This document shows positions 17,688 through 25,603 of a stretch of 64,000 nt of DNA, piece by piece (within the stretch, counting starts at the first letter, position 1; the number at the start of each line of letters is the position of its first letter). This DNA is from Rhodoferax sp. GTDB lineage: Bacteria > Pseudomonadota > Gammaproteobacteria > Burkholderiales > Burkholderiaceae_C. The notes below the pieces were generated by a model. The model worked only from the letters and a program-made list of their open reading frames with translations. It did not search any database and was not told the DNA's origin. The stretch covers positions 62,001 through 126,000 of the forward strand of contig NZ_JANXMU010000060.1 of NCBI RefSeq assembly GCF_025354435.1. Reading direction: 5' to 3'. Made by a program: the position numbers and the translations under genes.

Positions 17688-19391
17688 TCAGGCAGCGAAC
17701 CAGCTAAAGCCTTTGGGGGCCAAGGCAAGCACGCCCTGGGCCAGGTCTTGGGCTCCAAAAATGCGCTTCCAGCCCGCAGCGGCAATCGCGGCGGGCAGGG
17801 TGACGTTCACTGCGTCATTGGACAGGTTTTGTACCACCAGCACCTGCTGATCCTTGGTGCCACGCACGTAGGCCAGGATGCGGTCGTCCAGTGTGGTCAG
17901 TGGCTGGAAGTTGCCGGCGGCCAGGGCCGGATGGGCGCGGCGCACGGCCAGCATGGTGCGCACGGCATCGTGGGTGCGGGCGGGCAGGCTGGTGGCATCG
18001 GCCAGTTGCCGATCCACACTCTCCCAGTCCACGGCACCGCGCACCTTGTAGCGCGCATCCTGGTAGCCGGTCAGGGCTTCCTGGTCAGCCTGGAACTGGT
18101 TGTCGTTGGGCTTGGCAAATTCGTCGCCGTAGAAAATCACCGGCGTGCCCAGCAGGGTGAAGCTGATGCTGAAGGCCAGTTGCACCGCCGCTGCATCGCT
18201 TTTGAACAGATCGACCAGGCGCGAGGCTATGCCTTCGCCCTGGCGGAAATCCCACTCGGGCTGGTGGCAGTAGGCGGCGTGGATGGTTTTGCGCTCCTCG
18301 GGGGTGACCATCTCCAGCGTCAGCTCGTCGTGGCAGCGCAGGAACGAGAACCAGCCGCAGGCATCCGGAATGTCGGGCGTGAAGTCGGTCGAGAGCGTGT
18401 CAAAAATCGGTTTCGCCGAGTGGGTGGCCAGCGCCAGGTAGATGCGCGGCATCACCGGGAAATGGTAGGCGGCCTGGCACTCGTCGCTGTCGCCAAAATA
18501 GGTGACCACCTCAGCGGGCGGCTGGCAGGCTTCGGCCAGTAGGATGGTGCCGGGGCGCACGCTGTCCAGCACGGCGCGGAAGAACTTGACGATGGCGTGG
18601 GTGCCGGGCAGGTTCTCGCAAATCGTGCCTTCTTCCTTCCACAGGTACGGAATCGCGTCTGCGCGGAAGCCGTCCACCCCTTGCGCCACCCAGAACAGCA
18701 GCACGCGGCACATGGCCAGCAGCACCTCGGGGTTGCGGTAGTTCAGGTCGGGCTGCGAGTCGAAAAAGCGGTGGAAAAAGTAGGTGTCAGGAGCCTCGGG
18801 CAGCGGGTGCCAGTTGCTCGGCATCATGCCTTTGAAGATGATGCGGGCTTCTTTGTAGCGCTCGGTCGTGTCGCTCCAGATGAAGTAGTCACGGTACGGG
18901 TTGTCGGGGCCTTTGCGGGCTTCCTGGAACCACACGTGTTGGTCGGAGCAGTGGTTCATGGCCACGTCGAAGATCACGCGGATGTTGCGGCGGTGGGCCT
19001 CGGCCAGGAATTCGGCAAACGTGCCCTGGGCCGCGGCATCGCTGCCACCCACCAGCTCGCTGCGGATCTTGGTGTAGTCGCTGATGTCAAAGCCGGCATC
19101 GCGCATGGGCGAGTCCAGGATGGGCAGCAGCCACAGGCAGGTCACGCCCAAGTCTTGCAGGTAGGCCAGGCGATTCGTCAGGCCTTTGAAGTCTTTGTTA
19201 AAGAGGTCTACGTACAGCGAATACACCACCACTTCCTTGAACCAGGTGGCGGGTGGCGGCGGCGCGGCAATAGCTGCGGAATGGGCGGCGGCCTGCAATT
19301 CGGCAAGGAAAGTGTCCAGCTTGTCGGCGTACTGGTCTTGGTAAAGCTGCTGCCAGAGCTGGCGCATTTGGGCGGATAAGGTGCTGGTCAT
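17688..19391 (-). CDS. GH13 alpha-amylase-family enzyme, trehalose-synthase-like
   Basis: 567 residues; an N-terminal helical extension (1-~50) precedes a GH13 barrel (WFKEVVVYSLYVDLFNKDFKG). Catalytic regions: DVAMNHCSDQH (region I), GVDGFRADAIPYL (nucleophile Asp), ILLAEACQP (acid/base Glu) and CHDELTLEMVT (third Asp). The blocks EEGTICENLPGTHAIVKFF and HFPVMPRIYLAL resemble trehalose synthase (TreS, maltose to trehalose). The segment after YGDEF (AKPNDNQFQADQEALTGYQD) differs from the usual TreS GMGDN...RTPMQWS block, so the reaction may differ: isomerase, transglycosidase or alpha-glucosidase. The 16-base box at 19404-19419 lies just upstream. Confidence 0.8.
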   Translation of the reverse strand: MTSTLSAQMRQLWQQLYQDQYADKLDTFLAELQAAAHSAAIAAPPPPATWFKEVVVYSLYVDLFNKDFKGLTNRLAYLQDLGVTCLWLLPILDSPMRDAGFDISDYTKIRSELVGGSDAAAQGTFAEFLAEAHRRNIRVIFDVAMNHCSDQHVWFQEARKGPDNPYRDYFIWSDTTERYKEARIIFKGMMPSNWHPLPEAPDTYFFHRFFDSQPDLNYRNPEVLLAMCRVLLFWVAQGVDGFRADAIPYLWKEEGTICENLPGTHAIVKFFRAVLDSVRPGTILLAEACQPPAEVVTYFGDSDECQAAYHFPVMPRIYLALATHSAKPIFDTLSTDFTPDIPDACGWFSFLRCHDELTLEMVTPEERKTIHAAYCHQPEWDFRQGEGIASRLVDLFKSDAAAVQLAFSISFTLLGTPVIFYGDEFAKPNDNQFQADQEALTGYQDARYKVRGAVDWESVDRQLADATSLPARTHDAVRTMLAVRRAHPALAAGNFQPLTTLDDRILAYVRGTKDQQVLVVQNLSNDAVNVTLPAAIAAAGWKRIFGAQDLAQGVLALAPKGFSWFAA

Positions 19392-19403
19392 TGTATTTCT
19401 CCA

Positions 19404-19419
19404 AAGCGCTTTGAATGCG
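19404..19419. promoter_or_regulatory. Shared 16-base box upstream of the GH13 gene (LacI-type operator candidate)
   Basis: AAGCGCTTTGAATGCG, preceded by A so that the palindrome AAAGCGCTTT is complete (19403-19412). It lies 13 bases upstream of the GH13 start codon. The same 16 bases occur upstream of glgP at 30353-30368. A CG-centred palindrome of this form is typical of LacI-family operators. Confidence 0.55.
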
Positions 19420-19470
19420 CGGCGCTGCGGATTGTACGGTCGCCATCGCAGGGCGGAATACGGGTTGCAC

Positions 19471-20367
19471 CTAATGGCGGGAAGGCAAACGCAACAAGCC
19501 GGTGGCCAGGGCCGTGCCGCACACCACCACCAGTCCGCAGCCCAGCATCCACAGGGTCAGCGCCTCGCCCAAAAACACCGCGCCGTACAGCACGGCAAAC
19601 ACCGGCACCACGAAGGTCACGGTCAGCGCCTTGGCCGGGCCGATGTTGGCAATCAGCCGGAAAAAGATGATGTAGGCCAGCGCTGTGGACACCGTGCCCA
19701 CCACCAGCAGCGCAGCCCAGGCGTGCAGGCTGGGCCAGTGCGCAGGCCATAGCCAGAAGGCGGGCAGGGCCAGGCCCAGGGCGGCCCCGATCTGGCTGCC
19801 GGTGGCAATCACCAGCGGCGGCACGTTGCCCAGAAAGCGCTTGGTGTAGCTGCCGGTGAGGCCGTAGCAAGCGGCGGCTAGCAGGCAGGCCAGCACCGCC
19901 CAGCCGGGCGCGATGCCGTGGCTGTCGGGCTTGAAGCTGGCTTTGTCCCAGGCCAAGAGGGCCACGCCTACAAAGCCGATCACCAGCCCCAGGCTGCGCG
20001 AGGCGTTGGGCCGGTCGCGCAGCCAGAGCCAGGCTATCAGCGTGCCAAACAGCGGCGTGGTGGCGTTCAAAATCGACGATAAACCGGTGGTGATGGACAG
20101 CAGCGCAAACGAAAACAGCGCAAACGGCACGCCCGAATTCAGCACGCCGACCAGCAGCACCGTCTTCCAGTGTTGGCGCAGGCCTGGCATCTGCCCCTGC
20201 CAGGCTGACACGGGCAGCAGGGCCAGCGCGGCAATCGCTACCCGCAACGCCGCCGTGGGCACGGCGCCCATCTCCATCGAGGCGGTGCGCATAAAGATGA
20301 ACGACGCGCCCCACACGGCGGCCAGCAGCACAAAATCAAAAATCCAGGGCTTGGACGGTGATTTCAA
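19471..20367 (-). CDS. EamA/DMT-family inner-membrane transporter
   Basis: About 298 residues and ten predicted helices; substrate unknown. Start chosen as TTG 20367, which overlaps the ogt stop (TTGA); the frame stays open further upstream only as a shadow of ogt. Visible EamA features: FDFVLLAAVWGASFIFMRTA (helix 1), LNATTPLFGTLIAWLWLRDRP (end of repeat 1) and AYIIFFRLIANIGPAKALTV (repeat 2). The second half ends FLGEALTLWMLGCGLVVVCG, usual for the family. Probably co-translated with ogt, although no functional link is evident. Confidence 0.85.
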   Translation of the reverse strand: MKSPSKPWIFDFVLLAAVWGASFIFMRTASMEMGAVPTAALRVAIAALALLPVSAWQGQMPGLRQHWKTVLLVGVLNSGVPFALFSFALLSITTGLSSILNATTPLFGTLIAWLWLRDRPNASRSLGLVIGFVGVALLAWDKASFKPDSHGIAPGWAVLACLLAAACYGLTGSYTKRFLGNVPPLVIATGSQIGAALGLALPAFWLWPAHWPSLHAWAALLVVGTVSTALAYIIFFRLIANIGPAKALTVTFVVPVFAVLYGAVFLGEALTLWMLGCGLVVVCGTALATGLLRLPSRH

Positions 20368-20861
20368 ATCAATACCCCTTCCAGTTGCAGCAGCGCGGTT
20401 TTGCGCTCCAGCCCACCGGCGTAGCCGGTGAGCGAACCGTCCATGCCCAGCACCCTGTGGCACGGCACCAGCACGCTGACGGGGTTGCGCCCCACTGCAC
20501 CGGCTACTGCCCGCACCGCGCTGGGGCGGCCCAGGGACTGGCTTAAAGCACCGTAGCTGGTGGTGGCACCGCGCGGGATCTGCAGCAGCGCCTGCCACAC
20601 GGCCTGCTGAAAGGGCGAACCACCCACCAGGTCCAGCGGCAGGCTGAAGGGGGTTGTGGCACCGGCAAAGTAGGCATCCATGAAAGCCGCGGTTTGCAGC
20701 AATAGCGGATGTTGGGGGGCCAAGTGCCAGGTGGCCATGTCGGGCTGGTGGCGCTGGCCGTCAAACCACAGGCCGCACAGGCCCAAGTCGGTGGCGGCGG
20801 CCAGCATGGGGCCCAGCGGGCTGGCAAAGCGGACGTAATCCGGAGTGGTGGTAAATTTCAT
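20364..20861 (-). CDS. ogt: Methylated-DNA--protein-cysteine methyltransferase
   Basis: Suicide repair of O6-alkylguanine in DNA. 165 residues; the acceptor is C134 in VLVPCHRVLG. The helix-turn-helix and Arg-finger region reads FQQAVWQALLQIPRGATTSYGALSQSLGRPSAVRAVAGAVGRNP. It lies directly downstream of the alkA gene on the same strand, separated by one copy of the dispersed repeat. Together they form an alkylation-repair pair, with the Ada-like methyl sensor of the neighbour as likely regulator. Confidence 0.94.
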   Translation of the reverse strand: MKFTTTPDYVRFASPLGPMLAAATDLGLCGLWFDGQRHQPDMATWHLAPQHPLLLQTAAFMDAYFAGATTPFSLPLDLVGGSPFQQAVWQALLQIPRGATTSYGALSQSLGRPSAVRAVAGAVGRNPVSVLVPCHRVLGMDGSLTGYAGGLERKTALLQLEGVLI

Positions 20862-20920
20862 ATAAAAATGGCAGTTAGCGCAGGTAGATCATTCGTTAGT
20901 AGCTATTTTTTTAATAGCTT
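20861..20920 (+). repeat. Dispersed palindromic repeat spanning the 3' end of alkA
   Basis: Core TGGCAGTTAGCGCAGGTAGA, then TTCGTTAGTAGCTATTTTTT. Read on the minus strand it supplies the last ten codons (KAIKKIATNE) and the stop codon of the alkA gene, and fills the gap to ogt. Confidence 0.72.
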
Positions 20921-22439
20921 TGGCCGTATGGGTTTTGGCGGGCAATTCGGCCCAGGCGCGCAGCACGGCGTAGCTACGCCAAGGTTTCCAGGCCTGGGAT
21001 GCCGCCTCGGCCGCCAGGCTGGCCAGGCGCACATTCGGGGCATCCTGCACGCCCAGGGCTTTGTGCAGGGCTACGTCACCGGCCGGAAACGCATCCGGCC
21101 AGCGCAGGGCGCGCATGGCGATGTACTGAGCCGTCCAGTCGCCGATGCCGGGCAGGGCTTTGAGGGTGTCGATGGTGCTGTGCACCGGTACACCGCCGTG
21201 CAGGGCGAGCTGGCCGCTGTCCACGGCGCGGGCCAAGGCCAGGATGGCGTTTTGCCGCTGTTTGACAATGCCCAGTTGGCCCAGCGCGTCGCCCGATAGC
21301 TGCGCCAGCACGGCGGCGCTGGGGAACAGCCGGGTCAGCTCCGGGATGGGCGTGGCGATGGGCGCGCCAAAGGCATCCACCAGCCGCTGCGCCAGGGTGC
21401 GGGCCGCGGCCACGGTGATCTGCTGGCCCAGCACGGCGCGCACCGCCAGCTCAAAGCCGTCCAGCGTACCGGGCACGCGCAGACCTTCACACTCCGGGAA
21501 GCGGTGCTGCAGCACGCGGTGGATGGCTTGGGGGTCGGCATCCAGGTCCAGCCAGGCGCGCACGCGGCGTATCAACAGCGGCAGTACGCCGTGCAGGCTG
21601 TCGGCCACGTGCAGCAGCACCTGGTGCCGCTCGGGTGCGAACTCGGCGCGCAGCCAGCCCGTATGGGTGACTTCCGCTATTTTTATAGAAAAAGTGCGGC
21701 TAGCGCATGTTCCATCTACGCTAGTAGCTATTAATTCAATAGCATTTACTTGGCGCTGGGCCAGAAATGCACCCATGGCCGCCACATCAAAAGGCGGGCG
21801 GTAGCCGAGCTTGATGGCCAGGCCCTGCACGCGGGCTAAAGCCGAGCCACTGCGGCGCAATTGCGAGGGATTGAGCCCGTAGCGTTCCACAAACACGGTG
21901 TTGAAGCGCCGCACGCTGGCAAAGCCGCTGACCAGCGCGATCTGCGCCACCGGCAGTTGGGTGTCGGCCAGCAGTTGCTTGGCGGTGAGCAGGCGGCGGG
22001 TTTGCAGGTACTGCAGCGGTGAGACGCTGAAGTGGGTTTCAAAAATACGCCGCAGATGCCGGTCACTGACGCCCAGGCGGGCCGCCAGCGCGGGCAGGGC
22101 GCTGCCACCCTCGTCGCTCCAGGCTTCGGGCTCGTCCAGCATGCGCGCAGCCTGGTGGGCCAGGATGCTGGTGGCGTCCTGCATTGACCAGGCCAGCGCG
22201 TGCGGTGCCAGCTCGGGGCGGCAGCGCAGGCAGGGCCGGAAGCCCGCGCTCTCGGCCTGCGCCGGGTGGCCAAAGAAGCGGCAGTTCTCGCGCTTGGGGG
22301 TTTTGACGGCGCAGACCGGGCGGCAGTAGATACCGGTGGAGGTCACGCCAGTGAAGAAACTGCCGTCAAACCGGGCATCGCGGGTCTGCAGGGCCAGGTA
22401 GCAGGCTGCGTCATCGGTGCTCAGATCAGTCGGTGTCAT
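20889..22439 (-). CDS. alkA: Ada-type regulator fused to 3-methyladenine DNA glycosylase (AlkA)
   Basis: 516 residues in three parts. Residues 1-~80: Ada methyl-phosphotriester sensor with zinc Cys 39, 43, 70 and 73 (GIYCRPVCAVKTPKRENC, CLRCRPE). Residues ~90-195: AraC-type DNA-binding domain (RLGVSDRHLRRIFETHF, ALVSGFASVRRFNTVF). Residues ~200-516: AlkA glycosylase with helix-hairpin-helix LPGIGDWTAQYIAM and catalytic Asp in FPAGDVALHKALG. It probably senses methylated DNA, activates repair genes and removes alkylated bases. Residues about 232-252 (AIELIATSVDGTCASRTFSI) and the last ten residues derive from dispersed repeats. The first sits between strands of the glycosylase N-terminal subdomain. 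Confidence 0.93.
   Translation of the reverse strand: MTPTDLSTDDAACYLALQTRDARFDGSFFTGVTSTGIYCRPVCAVKTPKRENCRFFGHPAQAESAGFRPCLRCRPELAPHALAWSMQDATSILAHQAARMLDEPEAWSDEGGSALPALAARLGVSDRHLRRIFETHFSVSPLQYLQTRRLLTAKQLLADTQLPVAQIALVSGFASVRRFNTVFVERYGLNPSQLRRSGSALARVQGLAIKLGYRPPFDVAAMGAFLAQRQVNAIELIATSVDGTCASRTFSIKIAEVTHTGWLRAEFAPERHQVLLHVADSLHGVLPLLIRRVRAWLDLDADPQAIHRVLQHRFPECEGLRVPGTLDGFELAVRAVLGQQITVAAARTLAQRLVDAFGAPIATPIPELTRLFPSAAVLAQLSGDALGQLGIVKQRQNAILALARAVDSGQLALHGGVPVHSTIDTLKALPGIGDWTAQYIAMRALRWPDAFPAGDVALHKALGVQDAPNVRLASLAAEAASQAWKPWRSYAVLRAWAELPAKTHTAKAIKKIATNE
21686..21745 (+). repeat. Dispersed palindromic repeat, copy inside alkA (antisense to it)
   Basis: Core AAAAAGTGCGGCTAGCGCAT, then TACGCTAGTAGCTATTAATT, one of the best preserved copies. 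The minus-strand frame GCT-ACT-AGC-GTA is the only stop-free one and is the one used. Confidence 0.82.
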
Positions 22440-22565
22440 GGCTGGATAGTACGCGAGGCCTGCGGGGGAACTAGCCGTTTTCGGACCTGTGCACAGTACT
22501 GCTGGCTTTGCTGTTTTTCATATGCCATTACCAAGGGCTGCACGGTTCTCGGGGAAAATCAAGGC

Positions 22566-23447
22566 ATGTCATATCAAATCATGGAAGTCACGGGGTCTGA
22601 TTGGGAGGGCCGCCAGCCGGTCGAAGCACTGACCGACACCCTGGAAAACGGCGGCGTGCTGTATTTTCCGGCGCTGGCATTTACGCTGTCGCCAGACGAA
22701 TTGCCGCTGCTGCGCCCCGACGTGCGGGCCCCCAAATCGCGCAATATTAGCCAGCCTGCGCACGGTGTCGTCAAGGGGGCCGTAGGCTCACCAGAGGAAA
22801 TGGCCGCCCTGAGCGGCATGATGCAGCGCTTTCGCCGCCAGGCGGTGCAGTTGGTGCACGGCCTGTTTCCGCGCTATAGCTCCCATTTGCGGCTGGAGCC
22901 CACCAGCTACCGCCCGACCGAGGTGGCCACGCGCACCCAGTCGTGGCGGGCCGACGACAAGCGCCTGCACGTAGATGCGTTTCCGTCGCGGCCGAACCGG
23001 GGCGAGCGGATTTTGCGGGTGTTCAGCAATGTCAACCCGCATCAGAAGCCCAGGGTGTGGCGTGTGGGCGAACCGTTCGAGGCCATGGCCCAGCAGTTTT
23101 TGCCCCTGATTCCTGGGTACCGGGCCTGGGAGGCGCACGTGCTGCACGCCCTGGGCGTCACCAAGTCACTGCGCAGCGAGTACGACCACATGATGCTGCA
23201 GCTGCACGACCACCTCAAGCGCGACGCGAACTACCAGAAGAACGCGCCGCAAACCGTGGCCGAGTTTGCCGCAGGCAGCACCTGGGTGTGTTTCTCGGAC
23301 CAGACCTTGCACGCAGTGCACGGCGGCCAGTACATGATGGAGCAGACGTTTTTTATGCCACCCCAGCACCAGTACCGGCCTGATCAAAGCCCGCTGGGAA
23401 TCTTGACCCGTCTAGCCGGGCACCCTTTGCAGGGCGCACGGCTTTAA
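22566..23447 (+). CDS. kdoO: Kdo 3-hydroxylase (Fe(II)/2-oxoglutarate oxygenase)
   Basis: Hydroxylates the Kdo sugar of the LPS inner core (to Ko), as known for KdoO of Burkholderia and Yersinia. 293 residues from ATG 22566 (MSYQIMEVTGSDWEGRQPVE). Characteristic blocks: RNISQPAHGVVKGAVG, LRLEPTSYRPTEVATRTQSW and LHVDAFPSRPNRGERILRVF. The iron site would be H135 and D137 (HVD) plus a distal His in TLHAVHGG (H249 or H252). The frame extends far upstream but overlaps the alkA start region, so the internal ATG is preferred. It converges on glgX with stops overlapping in TTTAAA. The family assignment rests on remembered sequence conservation and is strong. Confidence 0.85.
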   Translation: MSYQIMEVTGSDWEGRQPVEALTDTLENGGVLYFPALAFTLSPDELPLLRPDVRAPKSRNISQPAHGVVKGAVGSPEEMAALSGMMQRFRRQAVQLVHGLFPRYSSHLRLEPTSYRPTEVATRTQSWRADDKRLHVDAFPSRPNRGERILRVFSNVNPHQKPRVWRVGEPFEAMAQQFLPLIPGYRAWEAHVLHALGVTKSLRSEYDHMMLQLHDHLKRDANYQKNAPQTVAEFAAGSTWVCFSDQTLHAVHGGQYMMEQTFFMPPQHQYRPDQSPLGILTRLAGHPLQGARL

Positions 23448-25603
23448 ATCGACAAACCTGCGCCCTTGGCGGCCAGCAGGATCAGGCTGTTGGCGGGCAG
23501 CGGGAAGATGTCTTTGCCCTTGCCCGACCAGCTACCCAGGCCGCGCGGATGGGTGGTGTCCAGCACCACTTGCCAGCTTCCGGCAGGCAGTTGGAAGGGG
23601 TCCACGGTGTTGCCTGCGTTGACCAGCAATAACAACGGGGCCTTGGCTTTGCCAGGTTTGCCGATTAGGCAGCCCAGCACCCGGTGCTGCGGGTCTCGCC
23701 AGGCATCGCCTTCCAGGGGCACGCCGCTGCCGCGCAGCCACGACAGATCGGGCAAGCCCAGCACGTCGGCCACGCCGCTGTACCAGTGGTTGGCAAAAGG
23801 CAGGGCCTGGTGGCGCAAGGCAATGACGCGTCGGGTGAACGCGATGAGATCTTCGTCGGCGGCGGCCCAATCGATCCAGGTGGTGGGGTTGTCCTGGCAA
23901 TACGGGTTGTTGTTGCCGCCTTGTGTATGGCCCAATTCGTCCCCAGCGCATATCAGCGGTGTGCCTTGCGCTAGTAAAGTAGTAGCAAGCAGGGCGCGTT
24001 GCAGGTTGCCGCGCAAGCTGGTGACGAGCGGGTCGTCGCTGAGGCCTTCGGCACCGCAGTTGAAATTGAGGTTGTGGCCGTGGCCGTCGCGGTTGTCTTC
24101 CAGGTTGGCCAGGTTGTGGCGTTCGTTGTAGCTGACGAGATCGCGCAGGGTAAAGCCGTCGTGCGAGACCACGTAGTTCACCGACTCGGCCGGGGCGCGC
24201 TGGCGCGGTTGGTACATGTCGCTGGAGCCGCACAGGCGCTGGGCCATGTCGGCACGGGTGTTGTCGGCCACCGGCGCACCGGAGGCGGCAGCGGTTTGTA
24301 TCCAGAAGCCGCGCATGCTGTCGCGGAAATGGTCGTTCCACTCTTGCCAGCCGCGGGGGAAGTTGCCGGTCTGGTAGCCGCCGGGGCCGATATCCCAGGG
24401 CTCGGCGACCATCTTCACGCGCGACAGCACCGGGTCTTGGGCCACGGCGGTGAAGAAGGCGCTTTGGCGGTCAAAACCTGTGTCGGTGCGGCCCAGCACC
24501 GGGGCCAGGTCGAAACGGAAGCCGTCCACGTGCATCTCACTGACCCAGTAGCGCAGGCTATCCAGCACCATTTGCAGCACCCGTGGCTGGCGTACGTCGA
24601 TGGTGTTGCCGCAGCCGGAATAGTTTTCGTAGTAGGCCGGGGCTTCGGGCGGTAGGCGGTAATAGCTGGCGTTGTCCAGGCCACGGAAACTGATGGTGGG
24701 GCCGCCGTCACCGGCTTCGGCTGTGTGGTTGTAAACCACGTCCAGCAACACTTCTAGCCCGGCGGCGTGCAGGGCTTTGACCATGGTGCGGAATTCGTCG
24801 CGGGGCGACATACCGTCCACACCGCTGGCCAGCCGCGGGTCCACGCTGAAAAAACCCAGCGTGTTGTAACCCCAGTAGTTGCTCAGGCCCATGCCACTCA
24901 AGCGCTCTTCGCTGAGCGAATACTGCACTGGCAGCAGGTTGACGGCGGTAATGCCGAGCTGTTTCAGGTGGTTGACCGAGGCGGGGTGCGCCAACCCGGC
25001 AAAGCTGCCACGCAGGGCGGGTGGGATGTTTTCGTTCAGCTTGGAGAAGCCTTTGACGTGGCATTCGTAGAACACAGAATCCGCCAGCGGCACACGCGGG
25101 GCCTTGTCGCCCGCCCAGTCAAACTGGTCGAAGGTGACGCGGGCCTTGAGTGCCAGCGCGGCGTTGTCTCGGGTGTCCATGTGGCGCGGGTGCAGCCGGT
25201 CGCCTGCAAAATGCTCGTCGCGCCATTCAAAGTGCCCCACGATGTCGCGGGCGTAGGGGTCGAGCAGCAGTTTGGATGCATCAAAACGGTGCCCCCGGTC
25301 AGGCCGCCAGGGGCCATGGGCCCGCAAACCGTACACCAAACCGGGCTGGGCACCCGGCAGGTAGCCGTGCCATACGTCGCTGGTGTGGGCGGGCAGCCGG
25401 AACCGGGAGACCTCGTGCTGGCCGCTGGGGTCGAAGATGCACACGTCCATGGCCTGGGCATGGGCGGAAAACACCGCGAAGTTGATGCCGGTGCCGTCAA
25501 AGCTGGCACCCATCGGCCAGGGCTGGCCGGCTTGCACTTCGGGCAGGGCGGGGCGGCCGGGGAGGACCGCGGTAGGGGCAGGGGCAGTTGTCAGACTTTC
25601 CAT
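23444..25603 (-). CDS. glgX: Glycogen debranching enzyme GlgX
   Basis: Isoamylase-type GH13 enzyme cleaving alpha-1,6 branches in phosphorylase-trimmed glycogen. 719 residues: N-terminal CBM48 domain ([27 protein letters not shown]) and a barrel with DVVYNHTAE (region I), [16 protein letters not shown] (nucleophile Asp), [17 protein letters not shown] (acid/base Glu) and [17 protein letters not shown] (third Asp). The start codon overlaps the 3' end of glgB by 13 bases, so the two are translationally coupled. Confidence 0.95.
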   Translation of the reverse strand: MESLTTAPAPTAVLPGRPALPEVQAGQPWPMGASFDGTGINFAVFSAHAQAMDVCIFDPSGQHEVSRFRLPAHTSDVWHGYLPGAQPGLVYGLRAHGPWRPDRGHRFDASKLLLDPYARDIVGHFEWRDEHFAGDRLHPRHMDTRDNAALALKARVTFDQFDWAGDKAPRVPLADSVFYECHVKGFSKLNENIPPALRGSFAGLAHPASVNHLKQLGITAVNLLPVQYSLSEERLSGMGLSNYWGYNTLGFFSVDPRLASGVDGMSPRDEFRTMVKALHAAGLEVLLDVVYNHTAEAGDGGPTISFRGLDNASYYRLPPEAPAYYENYSGCGNTIDVRQPRVLQMVLDSLRYWVSEMHVDGFRFDLAPVLGRTDTGFDRQSAFFTAVAQDPVLSRVKMVAEPWDIGPGGYQTGNFPRGWQEWNDHFRDSMRGFWIQTAAASGAPVADNTRADMAQRLCGSSDMYQPRQRAPAESVNYVVSHDGFTLRDLVSYNERHNLANLEDNRDGHGHNLNFNCGAEGLSDDPLVTSLRGNLQRALLATTLLAQGTPLICAGDELGHTQGGNNNPYCQDNPTTWIDWAAADEDLIAFTRRVIALRHQALPFANHWYSGVADVLGLPDLSWLRGSGVPLEGDAWRDPQHRVLGCLIGKPGKAKAPLLLLVNAGNTVDPFQLPAGSWQVVLDTTHPRGLGSWSGKGKDIFPLPANSLILLAAKGAGLSI

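Noticed and set aside
20368-20598. 78 extra N-terminal residues for the second EamA transporter
   Set aside because: They are ogt read in another frame; TTG 20367 overlapping the ogt stop fits better.
23965-23995. Partial match to the dispersed repeat inside glgX (CTAGTAAAGTAGTAGCAAGC)
   Set aside because: Only the tail part resembles the repeat, the palindromic core is missing, and the encoded [10 protein letters not shown] is close to normal GlgX sequence.
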